Notes under the pieces: model-generated
What the model was told of the DNA's origin: nothing
Databases searched by the model: none
Seen by the model: the letters and a program-made list of their open reading frames with translations, nothing else
From: Echinometra lucunter
Taxonomy: Eukaryota; Echinodermata; Echinoidea; Camarodonta; Echinometridae
Direction of reading: 5' to 3'
DNA: 64,000 nucleotides
Assembly: GCA_029962745.1 (NCBI GenBank)
Contig: CM057156.1
Coordinates: forward strand, 29,138,647-29,202,646
Position numbers and translations under genes: made by a program
Part shown: positions 1 to 11,912 of the stretch, piece after piece
Position numbering within the stretch: position 1 is the first letter of the stretch
How the letters are laid out: the number at the start of each line of letters is the position of its first letter

Positions 1-834
1 GTAGGATGCGAAAACCCATTGCAAACCCCCCAGGAATTAAGATAGTACACACATCTTTCCGTGAATTAAACTAATCACCGTAGTTTTAATATTAATGTAA
101 AGCGACTAGATTTATCATATTTAGCAAAAGATCGTCTTTTCTCGTGTTCTTGCGTGTGTTTAAGCTTGGTCTTTCTCCTCTTCTCTAGGTAAACGTGACT
201 TTGATAAGGTAATGATTGTTTGAACCGTGATCCTTTTGAAAAAGGCATCAAAGATTTTCGCCGATTTTCGGACTGCAATTTCAACTACCTTTAAGGTTTG
301 AGTACTGCGGCGTTGCTAGCTCTACTCAGCTGCCTATAACAACGTAAACTCGACAAGAGAAGCTAAACTCCCGTAGGAAATTTTATCATATTGATGTCTT
401 GTTTGTAACCCTTTCCAGAACAATTCGATTCGAAAATCAATTACCTTTCGCTGCTTTATAATTTTCTTAAACAACTTGTGAAGTAGTAAGTGTACTTGAA
501 ACTTAGGGAGGTATTTTTTATTCCAGCTTTTTCTTTCTTTGTGTATCGTTTTATTTCGTTTTTTAAGATCTGCACAACATTTCAATTGTTTATTCTTTAC
601 GCCAGATGCTCATTTATATGATACGCAAAATTCCCTCGGGTCTTATGAAAGAAAAAAAAAGAAAAAGATAATATCTAAGCCCGAAAAAATAATTTCATTT
701 TTTAAACATGGTCCAAGATACTAAAAGCGACATCAATCCAGCAAACAGTGTCAGTATTCAAGAAGGATAAGGGATCCCACAGTGTTTCTAATTCCCAGAA
801 ACAGTTGATATCTAAGTCTCCTGTCTGCACAGTA
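1..834. repeat. Direct duplication, copy A (next to assembly gap)
   Basis: This block is repeated almost base for base at 9460-10298, offset about 9459. The differences seen are mostly one- or two-base changes in A or T homopolymers, plus a few others (for example an extra G near 10275 in the other copy). The copy begins at the window edge, so its true left end is unknown, and it stops at the N gap. No protein is recognised in it; the short reading frames it carries are low-complexity. It could be a genuine recent segmental duplication or an uncollapsed haplotype or misjoin at the gap. Confidence 0.95.
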
Positions 835-1334
835 NNNNNNNNNNNNNNNNNNNNNNNNNNNNNNNNNNNNNNNNNNNNNNNNNNNNNNNNNNNNNNNNNN
901 NNNNNNNNNNNNNNNNNNNNNNNNNNNNNNNNNNNNNNNNNNNNNNNNNNNNNNNNNNNNNNNNNNNNNNNNNNNNNNNNNNNNNNNNNNNNNNNNNNNN
1001 NNNNNNNNNNNNNNNNNNNNNNNNNNNNNNNNNNNNNNNNNNNNNNNNNNNNNNNNNNNNNNNNNNNNNNNNNNNNNNNNNNNNNNNNNNNNNNNNNNNN
1101 NNNNNNNNNNNNNNNNNNNNNNNNNNNNNNNNNNNNNNNNNNNNNNNNNNNNNNNNNNNNNNNNNNNNNNNNNNNNNNNNNNNNNNNNNNNNNNNNNNNN
1201 NNNNNNNNNNNNNNNNNNNNNNNNNNNNNNNNNNNNNNNNNNNNNNNNNNNNNNNNNNNNNNNNNNNNNNNNNNNNNNNNNNNNNNNNNNNNNNNNNNNN
1301 NNNNNNNNNNNNNNNNNNNNNNNNNNNNNNNNNN
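835..1334. other. Assembly gap of exactly 500 N
   Basis: Five hundred consecutive unknown bases, a round number typical of a scaffolding placeholder rather than a measured gap. It separates duplicated sequence on the left from a truncated reverse transcriptase relic on the right. The apparent reading frames running through it are artefacts. Confidence 0.99.
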
Positions 1335-2555
1335 GTAGAGGTATAAATGGTACATATAGTTGACTATTATTAAGATAGCTAGCAAAAAGATCATGTGCAG
1401 TACCATGAATGCCATAAACTTGAGTTTTGATATCAGAATGCTGTGGTTAATTTAGTGTCAAAGGCCTTTGACAGATCAATAATACCCCAATGGTGAATGA
1501 GTATTTTCGAATGTATCATTATTTTGTTTGTAAGTTCCAAAAGTGATAGTTGTGTTGAGTGATCTTTCCGGAAGCCAAATTGGTTTATTTTCGAATGGCA
1601 TCAATTATTTTGTTTGTAAGTTCCAAAAGTGATAGTTTGTTAAGTGATCTTTCCGGAAGCCAAATGGTTGTTAAAGAGACCTTCATGGTTTTTAATGAAA
1701 TCATACTTTCTTTTGTAGATAACACGTTCCAAATCTTAGAGAAAAAAGAGAAAGTACTGAAATTGGCCGGCAATTGTTAATTTGTTCTTTAACTCCACTT
1801 TTGAAGATTCGGGATAGCCTAGCAATTTTCATTTTTTTTTTTTTTTTTTGGAAATTCGCCTGTACTGAGACATAAATTAAAAACATGGCATAGTGGTCTA
1901 CATATCAAGTCAATAACAGCTTTAACAATTTTGGGGGAGCATTCGTCAAGACCAGCGGCTTGTTTTTTGAAGGTTTTTGCAATATTACATATTTCATTTT
2001 CCGTAACGATGGACATAAACAGCGAATTAGGGTTTATCAGATATGTATTGTCTAAAATCAATGTTGCTTTGGGTACGAGGTTAAATAAGTTAGAACCAAT
2101 TCTATAAAGAAAAATCGTTAAATGCGTGAGCAATCTCTTGAGTGTCATTCTCTGAGAGTTGACCGTTAGATTATAGAGTATTCGAGATTTGTGACCTTTT
2201 CTGTTCAAAACTTAGATTATTAAACGCCAAGTAGTAGCATTAATTATTTCTTCAACCGTTTATTTAATGAGTTTACCTTGGTACGTAACTCATTGTATTT
2301 CTCTTCATTACTTTTCGTTGGGTTATGGAGAATTTTTTTAATAGAAGTTATTTTATATTGAATTATCAGAAGTAAATCATCAGTGATTAACGGTTTTGAT
2401 TTATTTTACTTCTTTTAGGTATTACGGAAAAAAAATTCTTGTCGTATATTTTGCGGAATTTTGCTATAAATTCATCGTATGAATGACTCGCGTCTTGCAT
2501 GAGCATAATGTCATCTGAGTTTGCATTCACAATTTCATTTTTAAATTATCTATAT
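1335..2555 (-). pseudogene. CR1/L2-like non-LTR reverse transcriptase relic
   Basis: Read on the minus strand from 2555 downward, this is the linker and N-terminal half of a CR1/L2/jockey-type reverse transcriptase in several frames. Visible blocks in order are: a linker with YDEFIAKF and IYDKNFF followed by PLITDDLL (about 2350-2530); NPTKSNEEKYNELRTKV (about 2270-2330); KKQAAGLDECSPKIVK and FNLCLSTGEFP (1819-2208); IFKSG and NNCRPISVLS (about 1790); a degraded FGFRKDHST-like block; LSLLELTNKIID; GIIDLSKAFDT, the catalytic motif A (about 1450-1480); and YGIHGTAHDLFASYLNN (1340-1420). The frame then runs into the N gap, so the catalytic YADD block is not visible. An 82-bp tandem duplication and a poly-A/T expansion (1831-1850) also break the frame. 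Family membership is clear from block order; the exact clade is inferred. Confidence 0.9.
1502..1667. repeat. 82-bp tandem duplication inside the RT relic
   Basis: Two adjacent copies (about 1502-1584 and 1586-1667) both encode, on the minus strand, the LSLLELTNKII block of the reverse transcriptase. They differ by a few substitutions and indels, so the duplication is not brand new. It adds a redundant block between the fingers region and the SKAFDT motif. Confidence 0.85.
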
Positions 2556-5500
2556 CATTTGCTGAAAAGGGTCCTGCGGGGCACTATCCGGCCTGTTGGT
2601 CTCTTTAGTAAATTTCAGAGAGGTTATATGGAATATAGGTAAGTGAAAAAGAAATATCTGAATATAACAAACGCTGGTTGTAGGTAGGTGAAACTGATTG
2701 GTAATTATATTATCCAGTCAGCTGGCTGTTTATTCGGTTATTCTTGTCGGTTTTTAATGAGGGGAAGAAGGAATTATACTGAACAGGGAATTTACAAAGT
2801 TATGTGCAAGGTTATCATGTATATACTCTTACATTACATTGTAGAGGACTTATATTACTTTTGACAATATAGAGCTCCCAAAATATATCCATAACTTTGC
2901 TTTAAAAAATCTGATTGCAAAGAGTTGGAGAATGCACAAACTTTATGAGAATTTAATCATTTTTTCATAAGAGAACCTTGTAAGACCCCCCCCCCCCCTT
3001 CAGTCCATAAGCATCAATTAGATACAATTGTCAACACTATATACGACACGAAGAAGTTTTTTAGTCATGTTAGTTTTTCTGACACTTAAGCTGATCTTCA
3101 GCTAAAATATTGCATGTCTTTGCTCATGCGATGGGAGGATGTATGCACATCATAAAGCAGTTGATAACAAACAAGTACTGTCAACTCGAAATATAACACT
3201 GGAGCTCGATTTTGAATATGTGACACCAGGATTGTGTCAATGGATTCCAGCCTAGTCCGATAGAAAGAAGGAGAACGGACACAGATCCAGGTTGGAAATT
3301 CAGATCAAGCAATTCCTCCTAATGGCTGTGAATACAACACAAACTTGATTATAAAACGTGAAGGTATGGCAAGTGTATTCAATAACGATTGACAATCGGA
3401 CGTTGCTCCTTACTTCGGCAAAAACCCACGGTGGAAATGGAAGTATCCATGGATTGAAGGCATCGATGTTTTCCCTTTAGTTGATTAAATCTGAGAAAAC
3501 ACTGTTAACTTCTCAAATGACATAGCTTCAGCAACGGACAGGAGTAGGTGATAAAGCGCAACAACGTGTCCCGATATTATCGAATTCGAAGAGGAAAGCG
3601 AAAACGCCTCTTTTTTGGCTCATACTGCTACTGATTTCAATTTCCGTGCTACCTGGCTTTACGTGGCTGCTTTATTTCTGCATCAAAATTCTTTGCCGAG
3701 GAATTAGACATATTACGTTTTGCAGACTTTTGGGCGAAATTCATAAAGACCTTGCACTTCAAAATACTTCTACCCACGTGAAAGCAAAAAGTATTTGTCG
3801 TCATTTAGCAAGTGGACTGTAGTATGACCATTATTAAAACACTCAATTGCCACTAACCACCACGACTGAGATGCATCATGTCTTATCAGGGCAATATCAT
3901 AATAGTGATACAAATAGCCTCTCAATCCAGTTTTAATTTCATCCGTGATTCCGATTTCTATCACTGAATGGAATGTCTTGGAATTTATTTAAAGAAAAAA
4001 ATGTTAAGTAGTAAAGGAATGGGCACATAAGATTCAATTCATATTATGCAGAAGACTATTCACATGAAGATGGACTTTAAAACCAGATCACAAAGATGAC
4101 AAATACAAATTATCGAAGTGGTACTGTAAGGATGCATAACGAAAGTCATCTATTTGATGTCGTTCCACTATCACTTGTGGAATGAAAGTATAATACCAAT
4201 AGACAGTTGAAATGGCGAACATTTTTTTGCTTGATGTGAATGCGTGGGTTTTATGCGTTTATGCGTCTGTTTTGTATGTCTTTTTATGTGTGTGTCTCGA
4301 TGCCGGAATATGATAATCTATATGAGTGGGAAAGCGGGGCAATATGCTCTAAAACAGTTCCAATCATGCCCCATAAACTAGGGTTTCTGAATACAGCTGC
4401 GAATGATTGATGGATAATGGGGTGCTGTTTGTGACTCCGAGTTTGGGGCTCCGAAAAATATTTTCCTGCCACGCTTGTCTTATTAGATATGAACGTGTTC
4501 ATCTATGTCGAATCAGTGTTAGCCACATCGTATGCAGGAAATTTTTCACGAAAAAAAAAAAGATAAAAGCAAAGGTCGTTTTGCATGCCCTTCATATTCC
4601 GTTCATGTATTACCAACGATGTGCTTGTCATTTGGGTACAAATAACAGAACTGCATAATTGCAAGAGTGCAGGCTATGATATGCGACGACCTGTAGAAAG
4701 ATGGTTGTGTTTCATTTTGTAATTGGAAAAGCAAAGTCTACGTCTTCGACTGAAACCGCTAACAAGCAGTGAAAAAAATATATCATTAAGGAATGCTTTT
4801 AAAGGTTTCATATTCTTTGGGCTATGAAAGAAATTAGAAAGATAATCAAATGCTTTATTGAACTAAAGGAAAGTCCACTGATTTATGGATTTCTTGCTGC
4901 CGATACTTCTGAAGATACATTTAAAAAGCCTAGAGAAAGTTTGAAGAGTAGGTCAAAATCAGTACACTGATGATGTTTCACTTAGTGATAAATTCAGAAC
5001 GACTTTTATGTATTTCCAGAAAAATCGGGATGTCATGAAGTCACCTGTGGATTCAGCATAAACATGATAAAGGGAGATGTTCCGCTAGTACGTGGAGAAA
5101 AGGTAAAGACCTTGTCCGTTGACCCGCAACTGATTTGCCTTTTCTTTTAAAGGGTTAACGACCTACTGTGAACTGCGGAGAGAGAATACTTTGTATTAAG
5201 ATTACTTTCCATTTAAAGTGGAACAGTAGAAATCGGGAGACGGTTGGGTTTTTTTTTAGTTTATTGAACTCTGAATCTATACAGCATAAGAATTTGAGCA
5301 CGTAGTTGTTAACGTTTTTTTTTTTACTTCGTTGTAAATTCTTGAGTTAGTTAGCAACATATTTACTGTGAAAAGTTCTGTGCAGATACTGCTGAATGTG
5401 TACAGAATTTAATTTGGTTACAGAAATGGCATTAATATCTTACCTGTCTGCATCAGGAACAGAAAGAAGAATACTTTTGACAGAGTCACTGGCATTGTTG

Positions 5501-7563
5501 CCGTTTCATTTAAGGTCTTAAGTTTAAGTGTTTTCTTCATTTTCATACCCATCTAACCGAAAATAAGAGATATTTCGTTTAGCAAATTTCCAAAAATAAT
5601 TCTGGTGTGCGACTTCGGTTTAATTTCAGAGCACTCTCAAATTATGATTTGGCGTGCACGCCACCCATCGAAATGTAATTGAAATCATCAATCCGCAGCC
5701 AAATGTCAATTCTTGTCGACTTCCCGACAAATACCAAGGCTGTAATTTCAAGATGTTAAAGACACAGTATCGACAAAAGTCGAACTTCTAGAAATGAAAT
5801 GTGATATTGGGAAATTGGAAAAATACACTTCGTGAAGATGGCACGACTCTAAACCGATGGCGAGGACAGTAATAAGTGATGTCGGGTAGAACTCCCATTA
5901 CTGACATTGCAATCAAAATTTGATGTAATACTATGACGGCCGCAGCCAGGACTCATGCTTCAGCTCTTTTCGGCTCAAGTCGCGTGTACAATTACTTTCT
6001 TTGCAATATTGAGCAAACCAGCTTTTTCTTTCATATACACCATGTACACATCTGTTTTCCGTTGTCCATCTCTTTTCTGCTCTTTTTCTGTTTATGTATG
6101 TTTTTCCTCTTCTATACTTGTACTGCATCGGATTTGTATGTCTTTTAAGTTTTCATTATATTTTACGTGTATTTGTAGAGTGTTATATGCGAACGGCGTA
6201 AACTTTTTTATCTTCAACTGCATGTGTAATTAATGTTAAACTGAACTGAGCTGAATTGAATCGTAAATTGAACTTAATCTGAAAAAGGGGCAGAAGAAGA
6301 ACGGTGTAAAGGCCAAGAGGTAATTGCAACATACATCGTAAGACACAAAATCTCATCTTTTTATATCGAGGGAGAAAAGTGCAATGGATGACGACACTCA
6401 AATGATCAATCATTGTCAAGTAGGAGATCGTCTACTAGATTTTGTAATATTGTCATGAGGTGGAGGTGGGCGTATGAGAGTGTGAAAGGTAAGATTCACG
6501 CAATGTTTGCGTTAAATGTGGGCGTGAGGGGTGTGTGTGTGCGCGTGTGTGTGGATTAAACTTCGGAATAGCAGAACATTTCCATGGCATCTACAATCAG
6601 GGTGAGCTTGTTTTACTTTATTATATAGATGCCTTAATTTTCACAGCCATTTCAAATGTTCCGTATCAGGGGGAATCTGCGGGTTTCATCTGGGTTAAGC
6701 GTTGACATTTATTTTTCTTCAGGCATGACATTAGAAGATACATTCAGCAGACAAAGTGGGCGTAAACATGTTGTACTTAACGTCAAATTGGTTTAATTTA
6801 CTCCATTTAAAGGCGGAATCCAAGCCTTCTGAGTAATAATAAAGATTAATTTAATCATTGTCTTTGCGACAAAAGCACAAAAAGTCCATGTTGTAATTTT
6901 CTGGGAATGGTACTTGTCTGCGAGCTAATTAAGTTTAGTATGAAAATGTTTTACGTTTGAACGTCAAAGAATGGGGAGTACAGAAGATTTTTGCTGGGTC
7001 TGACTTGTTGACGGTAACATACGCCTGAATAAAGACTTTTAATATTCGTAAATCCGAATCTTTAAAAACTAAGAGTACTCTCTGAAATTGAAAAAAAAAA
7101 TGCAAATGATTTGTATGATTTCTATATCAATACAAGACAGAGGTAGTAAAAAATTATCATCATAAATTACTAATGTTATTGTTGACAATAAGGCAGATCG
7201 AGAATAAACATGATAGAAGGTGATTCAAAATAGATTTTACTAGTGTTTCTTCGGAGGTAGAGGCCCTAAACATGCTTTACTTGTTTTTACAAAAGGCAAT
7301 GCAATGTACACGTCAACCAAGCATTGGTTGATGTGTACAAGCCTCCATGCCGCCCACGTTGGTAATTGGAAACATAATAGCCTGTTGTCTACAAAACCCA
7401 AGGAAGAGAGACGGTAATATTTGATCAGACGTTGCAATTTCCTCCCTACAAAACCAATTTCTTATCGGAAAGAAACAGTCAATCCTGGGGAGGGGAGAGG
7501 GAATACATCCAAAGCGTCTGCTCTTTGATAGTCCGACTTTGCCTGTACTTTAAAGAAAATGTT
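2556..7563. other. Non-coding stretch, one weak exon candidate
   Basis: AT-rich sequence with scattered short reading frames and no convincing start or domain. It contains a 13-base C tract at 2986-2998, a GT-rich run near 6531-6552, and one protein-like open frame on the minus strand at 3770-3964 listed separately. No structured repeat was identified with confidence; parts may be old mobile-element sequence that cannot be recognised by eye. Confidence 0.6.
3770..3964 (-). CDS. Candidate internal exon, unknown protein
   Basis: An open minus-strand frame of about 65 codons with protein-like composition, including GYLYHYYDIALIRHD and SWWLVAIECFNNG. There is no ATG. A pyrimidine-rich stretch ending in AG lies upstream (about 3975-4000 in minus-strand sense), and a possible GTGGGT splice donor overlaps the final codons, so an internal exon is conceivable. 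No domain is recognised and no partner exon was found nearby. It may equally be a chance frame in AT-rich DNA. Confidence 0.2.
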   Translation of the reverse strand: MIEIGITDEIKTGLRGYLYHYYDIALIRHDASQSWWLVAIECFNNGHTTVHLLNDDKYFLLSRG

Positions 7564-8139
7564 CCCCCCCCCGCCCCCCCCCCCCCCCCCCCCCCCCCCC
7601 GGGGGGGGGGCACTCAGTATATAATGCGTGGTGGGTATGTGCCGCGGAGAAGACCCCCATTTTTACACTCAAATTTCCATTCCAAAGCATAGCATTTTTA
7701 TCTTATTGAGAGAAAGAACAAAGAAAGCCGTTCCAATGCATAGCATTTTCTTCTTATCGAGAGAAAAAAAAGAAAGAAATCCGTTCCAAAGCTTCGCATA
7801 TTTTTCGTTACGCCGTTCCGGCCGCATTGATCCGCTGCAATGAGCTGCATTTTTGGTGAAAAGCGGCCCGCAGAGCGCTATCGCTGTACTGTCCGACCAT
7901 CGCCTCTGCGCGAGCGCATCCGGCGCCCGTGCCGCCGGGCTAGCTGCATACACGTATGCCCGTTCCATAGGGATACATACGCACTCACACGCAGGCAAAC
8001 CGTTCCAAAGACCCCCGTTTTCACAAACATTTGTAGTTCCGAAGCCCGTTCCGAAGACCCTCCTTTTCACAATAAGCCCGTTCCAAAGCCCCCGTTTTTT
8101 GTCTCGCCCGCGGCACATACCTACCCCCCCCCCCCCGGG
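7564..8139. mobile_element. GC-rich dispersed repeat with TIRs and poly-C/G borders
   Basis: The left border is a C run (7564-7600, one G inside) followed by ten G; the right border is a C run ending in GGGCCC. Inside, 18-bp inverted repeats (7630-7647 and 8108-8125) match at 17 positions and contain TATGTGCCGCGG. The interior has about eight same-orientation units beginning CCGTTCC, spaced irregularly, and a strongly GC-rich CpG-dense core at 7810-7970 unlike the surrounding DNA. Overlapping open frames on both strands reflect this composition and the repetition of LWNG-like peptides, not a recognised protein. From general familiarity it resembles a dispersed repeat of marine invertebrate genomes; a non-autonomous DNA transposon is the best guess. 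Confidence 0.7.
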
Positions 8140-8275
8140 CCCTAGCATCAGAAAAGTTTTAAACATATTACTTGTATTACGTTGACACAATTAGTGAGTG
8201 ATTAAAATTTATCGGGTCTCTAAAGGAAACCTTTCTACTAGAATCACAAGGGCCCACAGTATCTTATGCACTGTT

Positions 8276-8494
8276 ATGCAAACTGACACGGAGGCGAATA
8301 ACAACGCGGCGGCAATTCTGTCAAGCTCTTTAATTATCCTCTTTCTTCTATTAAATCTATTCTTAATGATTCAGTCATTCAAACTTATTGCTCCGGATCG
8401 GGACGATGAGGTAAACCTGACGGGGGAAAAAAATTATGTTAAATCCAAATGCAACAGCCCTTACAGGAAAATCAGTACTTTCAAGCCATCCTAA
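8276..8494 (+). CDS. Uncharacterised ORF with one possible membrane segment
   Basis: From the first ATG this frame gives about 72 residues. Residues roughly 13-36 form a hydrophobic stretch (LSSSLIILFLLLNLFLMIQ) flanked by polar sequence, which would suit a single membrane span. No homologue is recognised, and there is no evidence of splice sites or a promoter. It lies just outside the GC-rich repeat. It may be spurious. Confidence 0.15.
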   Translation: MQTDTEANNNAAAILSSSLIILFLLLNLFLMIQSFKLIAPDRDDEVNLTGEKNYVKSKCNSPYRKISTFKPS

Positions 8495-9459
8495 AACTTG
8501 CACCACTGGCCTCTGTACTTACTTTGCTTACTAGTTCTTGCCTGGAATATTGAAGGTAACACATTTTCAGTGCCTCTGTAATACGATGACCACTGTTCCG
8601 AATATGAATTTAGCCCACATAGAGAAATCTCCGGACGATTTGTTTTATGTTACCATCAATCATATTTGAATTATGCATTCCAGGGTCATTAACGCCCCCA
8701 TGGCGCGCATCCCAAGGGGGTTAGCAGAGGCCAGCTGGACTGGGTATCGTCCAATAACAACGACTTTAACAAAGTCCTAGGAATTCTATTACACTCCTGT
8801 AGTTGCTAACAGCGGCCGGTAATAACGCAGCGGGCAGAAGGTAACGCTATCTGAGTAAGCCCAACGGGGAGAAGCAAACTTGTTTTAAAGGTAGACCTGA
8901 GTTCCTGTACTAACGAAATATACTTTTTCTAACACGATAAACGAACATCTCCATCAATCGAAAAGTTAACATACAACAAAATTTCGATAGGCAAAATAAT
9001 TTAGGCTTTATAAGTTTACCATTTACTGGAAAAAGCCTACAGTATATGCTACTATAACTGAATCAAAAGAATAGTCACAATCGAATCGTTGGAATGCTCG
9101 ACGGAAAGAAGGTAGAGCGTTATTAAAATACCTTTACCGAAATGTAATGTATATTTGCCGCTATTTACCCAGGAGTGAAATGAAGAGCTAGCTTCTAAAA
9201 GGCACTGTATCCATTTTTTTTTTTTTTAAAGTTGAGTTTTTTTTTTTTTAAGTTGAGTTATTGTGTTATTCAGCTGGAGTAATTTGCTTTGGATAAAATT
9301 TTGAGGCAAAGTTATCAAGTAATTTAGAAGTGATAGTGCTTTGTAATCTTAAATTTCCACTGACATGTGTACAAACTCAGGACAAAGAAATGCCCTTTTC
9401 TCTCAAGCACCCAAAATGGATTTAGCCCCTTTGGCAGAAAGCTCTTGAATAGAGAGCTG
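8495..9459. other. Non-coding stretch
   Basis: No gene or recognised repeat. A GC-richer patch lies at about 8680-8880. A short tandem duplication of a poly-T run plus AAGTTGAGT sits at about 9213-9258. Confidence 0.6.
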
Positions 9460-10298
9460 GTAGGATGCGAAAACCCATTGCAAACCCCCCAGGAATTAAG
9501 ATAGTACACACATCTTTCCGTGAATTAAACTAATCACCGTAGTTTTAATATTAATGTAAAGCGACTAGATTTATCATATTTAGCAAAAGATCGTCTTTTC
9601 TCGTGTTCTTGCGTGTGTTTAAGCTTGGTCTTTCTCCTCTTCTCTAGGTAAACGTGACTTTGATAAGGTAATGATTGTTTGAACCGTGATCCTTTTGAAA
9701 AAGGCATCAAAGATTTTCGCCGATTTTCGGACTGCAATTTCAACTACCTTTAAGGTTTGAGTACTGCGGCGTTGCTAGCTCTACTCAGCTGCCTATAACA
9801 ACGTAAACTCGACAAGAGAAGCTAAACTCCCGTAGGAAATTTTATCATATTGATGTCTTGTTTGTAACCCTTTCCAGAACAATTCGATTCGAAAATCAAT
9901 TACCTTTCGCTGCTTTATAATTTTCTTAAACAACTTGTGAAGTAGTAAGTGTACTTGAAACTTTAGGAGGTATTTTTTATTCCAGCTTTTTCTTTCTTTG
10001 TGTATCGTTTTATTTCGTTTTTTTAAGATCTGCACAACATTTCAATTGTTTATTCTTTACGCCAGATGCTCATTTATATGATACGCAAAATTCCCTCGGG
10101 TCTTATGAAAGAAAAAAAAAAGAAAAAGATAATATCTAAGCCCGAAAAAAAATAATTTCATTTTTTAAACATGGTCCAAGATACTAAAAGCGACATCAAT
10201 CCAGCAAACAGTGTCAGTATTCAAGAAGGATAAGGGATCCCACAGTGTTTCTAATTCCCAGAAACAGTTGATATGCTAAGTCTCCTGTCTGCACAGTA
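9460..10298. repeat. Direct duplication, copy B
   Basis: Second copy of bases 1-834. It is about five bases longer, chiefly through longer A/T homopolymers. Unlike copy A it continues into unique sequence at its right end (from about 10299) rather than into an N gap, and about 9310-9459 on its left shows what may precede copy A outside the window. Confidence 0.95.
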
Positions 10299-11912
10299 AT
10301 CTAACTGAGTGATGGTAATCAACGCTTATCCACAAACTTCAAGTCATCATTCTCTAGAGAGCAGGGAACTTTATTCCATGCTAAAAAATACAATAAACAA
10401 CTTTTAAAGCTGATAACATTTAGTAGTTTAGTTGCAAATGTCTTTGAATGCTGAAATTATCATGATCAATGGGAATGTGGTCTTGCATACAGCCATCATT
10501 TACTTATATAGGTTCGTAGTGTGGTCGATGGTAAAAGACACCATATATTGGATCAGAATTCGAAACCCTTCTGCGCCATATTGTAATCTGACAACACGTT
10601 AATTACGCATATTTCCACATGTACCGACGCAGAATTGGGATGGGAACCTACTAGGATCCTAGTAGTCACCGTACTGGGATTTCCTTGTGCTCGAGCAAGG
10701 AGTAACTGTAAAACGCTTAGAGACATCAGTATTAAGTGCTAATAAATCCAATTTTTCGTCATTATTAACACTGATGATGCTCCGTGCACAGAGGCAACAC
10801 CTTACAATCGTATGCATGATGCAGAAATCAACTTTCCTATTGAGGAGCAGGCAGGAGAAGGTGGCGGGTCGTCATCGAGTATCGTTCTATTCATTTGCCT
10901 ACAAACATGTTTGAAGTGCTTTTCCACTTGATTAATAACATTGTGAAACATCGTACGCCTGTCTGTACTCCCCCTGGGAATCAACAGTTATTCGATTGCA
11001 TCGCTCATTCTTTCTCCAACCCTCTGTTTCCATCTAGTGATTGAACTGCGCGTTTAACGTGGCTATAAACCTTCGCCTAAGGCGCGTCATTATAATGAAA
11101 TGCATTGTGGTGTAGTTCTTTTCAGTCGCCGAGCAGATACAATATTTTAGAGAGAGAGAGAGAGTGCTTATCAGCATCAGAAAAAGGATTATGAAACGGA
11201 TTAGGAGGTGCAAAATAGAATTAAAAGGTAATTTGGGGCGTTGGTATTGGCTTACATGTTCAAAGGAGGAAAAATATGATATCTGCTGGGTGAATTGTTT
11301 AAGAAGTTCGGTAATGGTTTAAAAAAAAAATCAAACTCGCAGTCCTAAAAGCTTGACAAAAAATGACAACAAATTGTGCTTTCCCGGTTTTCGGTGAATA
11401 TGATTTTGTGTGGGTGCTGTCTAAATAACCCACACGAGCCATGAAAATATATTCACAGCTATTTAAAGCCAGTTTCTTTGGAAAAAGGTTATTAGTGTCA
11501 TTCAAAATTATTATAAGCCTTTAAGAGGAATGAAAGCACACGACGATAAAACTATATGATTCTACTAATCTGCTCCCTGTCCTGCTCCTCCTCTCTCGAT
11601 ATTTATCAACTAAATAGGTCAGATTCTTATAAGTCAATTTTAAATACATAGCCTCACGAAACCCCTAAATTTGCTGAAAGATGTTGATGGAGAGTATTAC
11701 GAAAGCAACAAAATGAGCTATTTATCATGTTTATATCGTATGGAGCATCTGTCAAATGTCGACGTTATCGCCTTCTTAAAGTATAACAACAGCAGGGAAA
11801 GTTCCTTTGGGGGAGAAGTAGGCATCATGATATTTCTATGAATAAAATGTATTGACAGGATATTGTGAAGGGAATGATACTGGGAAATCGCAGTGATCTT
11901 TCCTGAAGCTAT
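10299..11912. other. Non-coding stretch with a BamHI-centred palindrome
   Basis: No convincing gene. A perfect 18-bp palindrome centred on GGATCC lies at 10648-10665, and a short AG microsatellite at about 11151-11165. The remaining short frames show no recognised domain. Confidence 0.55.

Noticed and set aside
702..1415. Long frames spanning the N gap on both strands
   Set aside because: Unknown bases contain no stop codons, so the frames are artefacts.
7669..8190. 173-codon minus-strand frame in the GC-rich block
   Set aside because: It comes from repeated CCGTTCC units, overlaps other open frames on the opposite strand and resembles no known protein; explained by the repeat.
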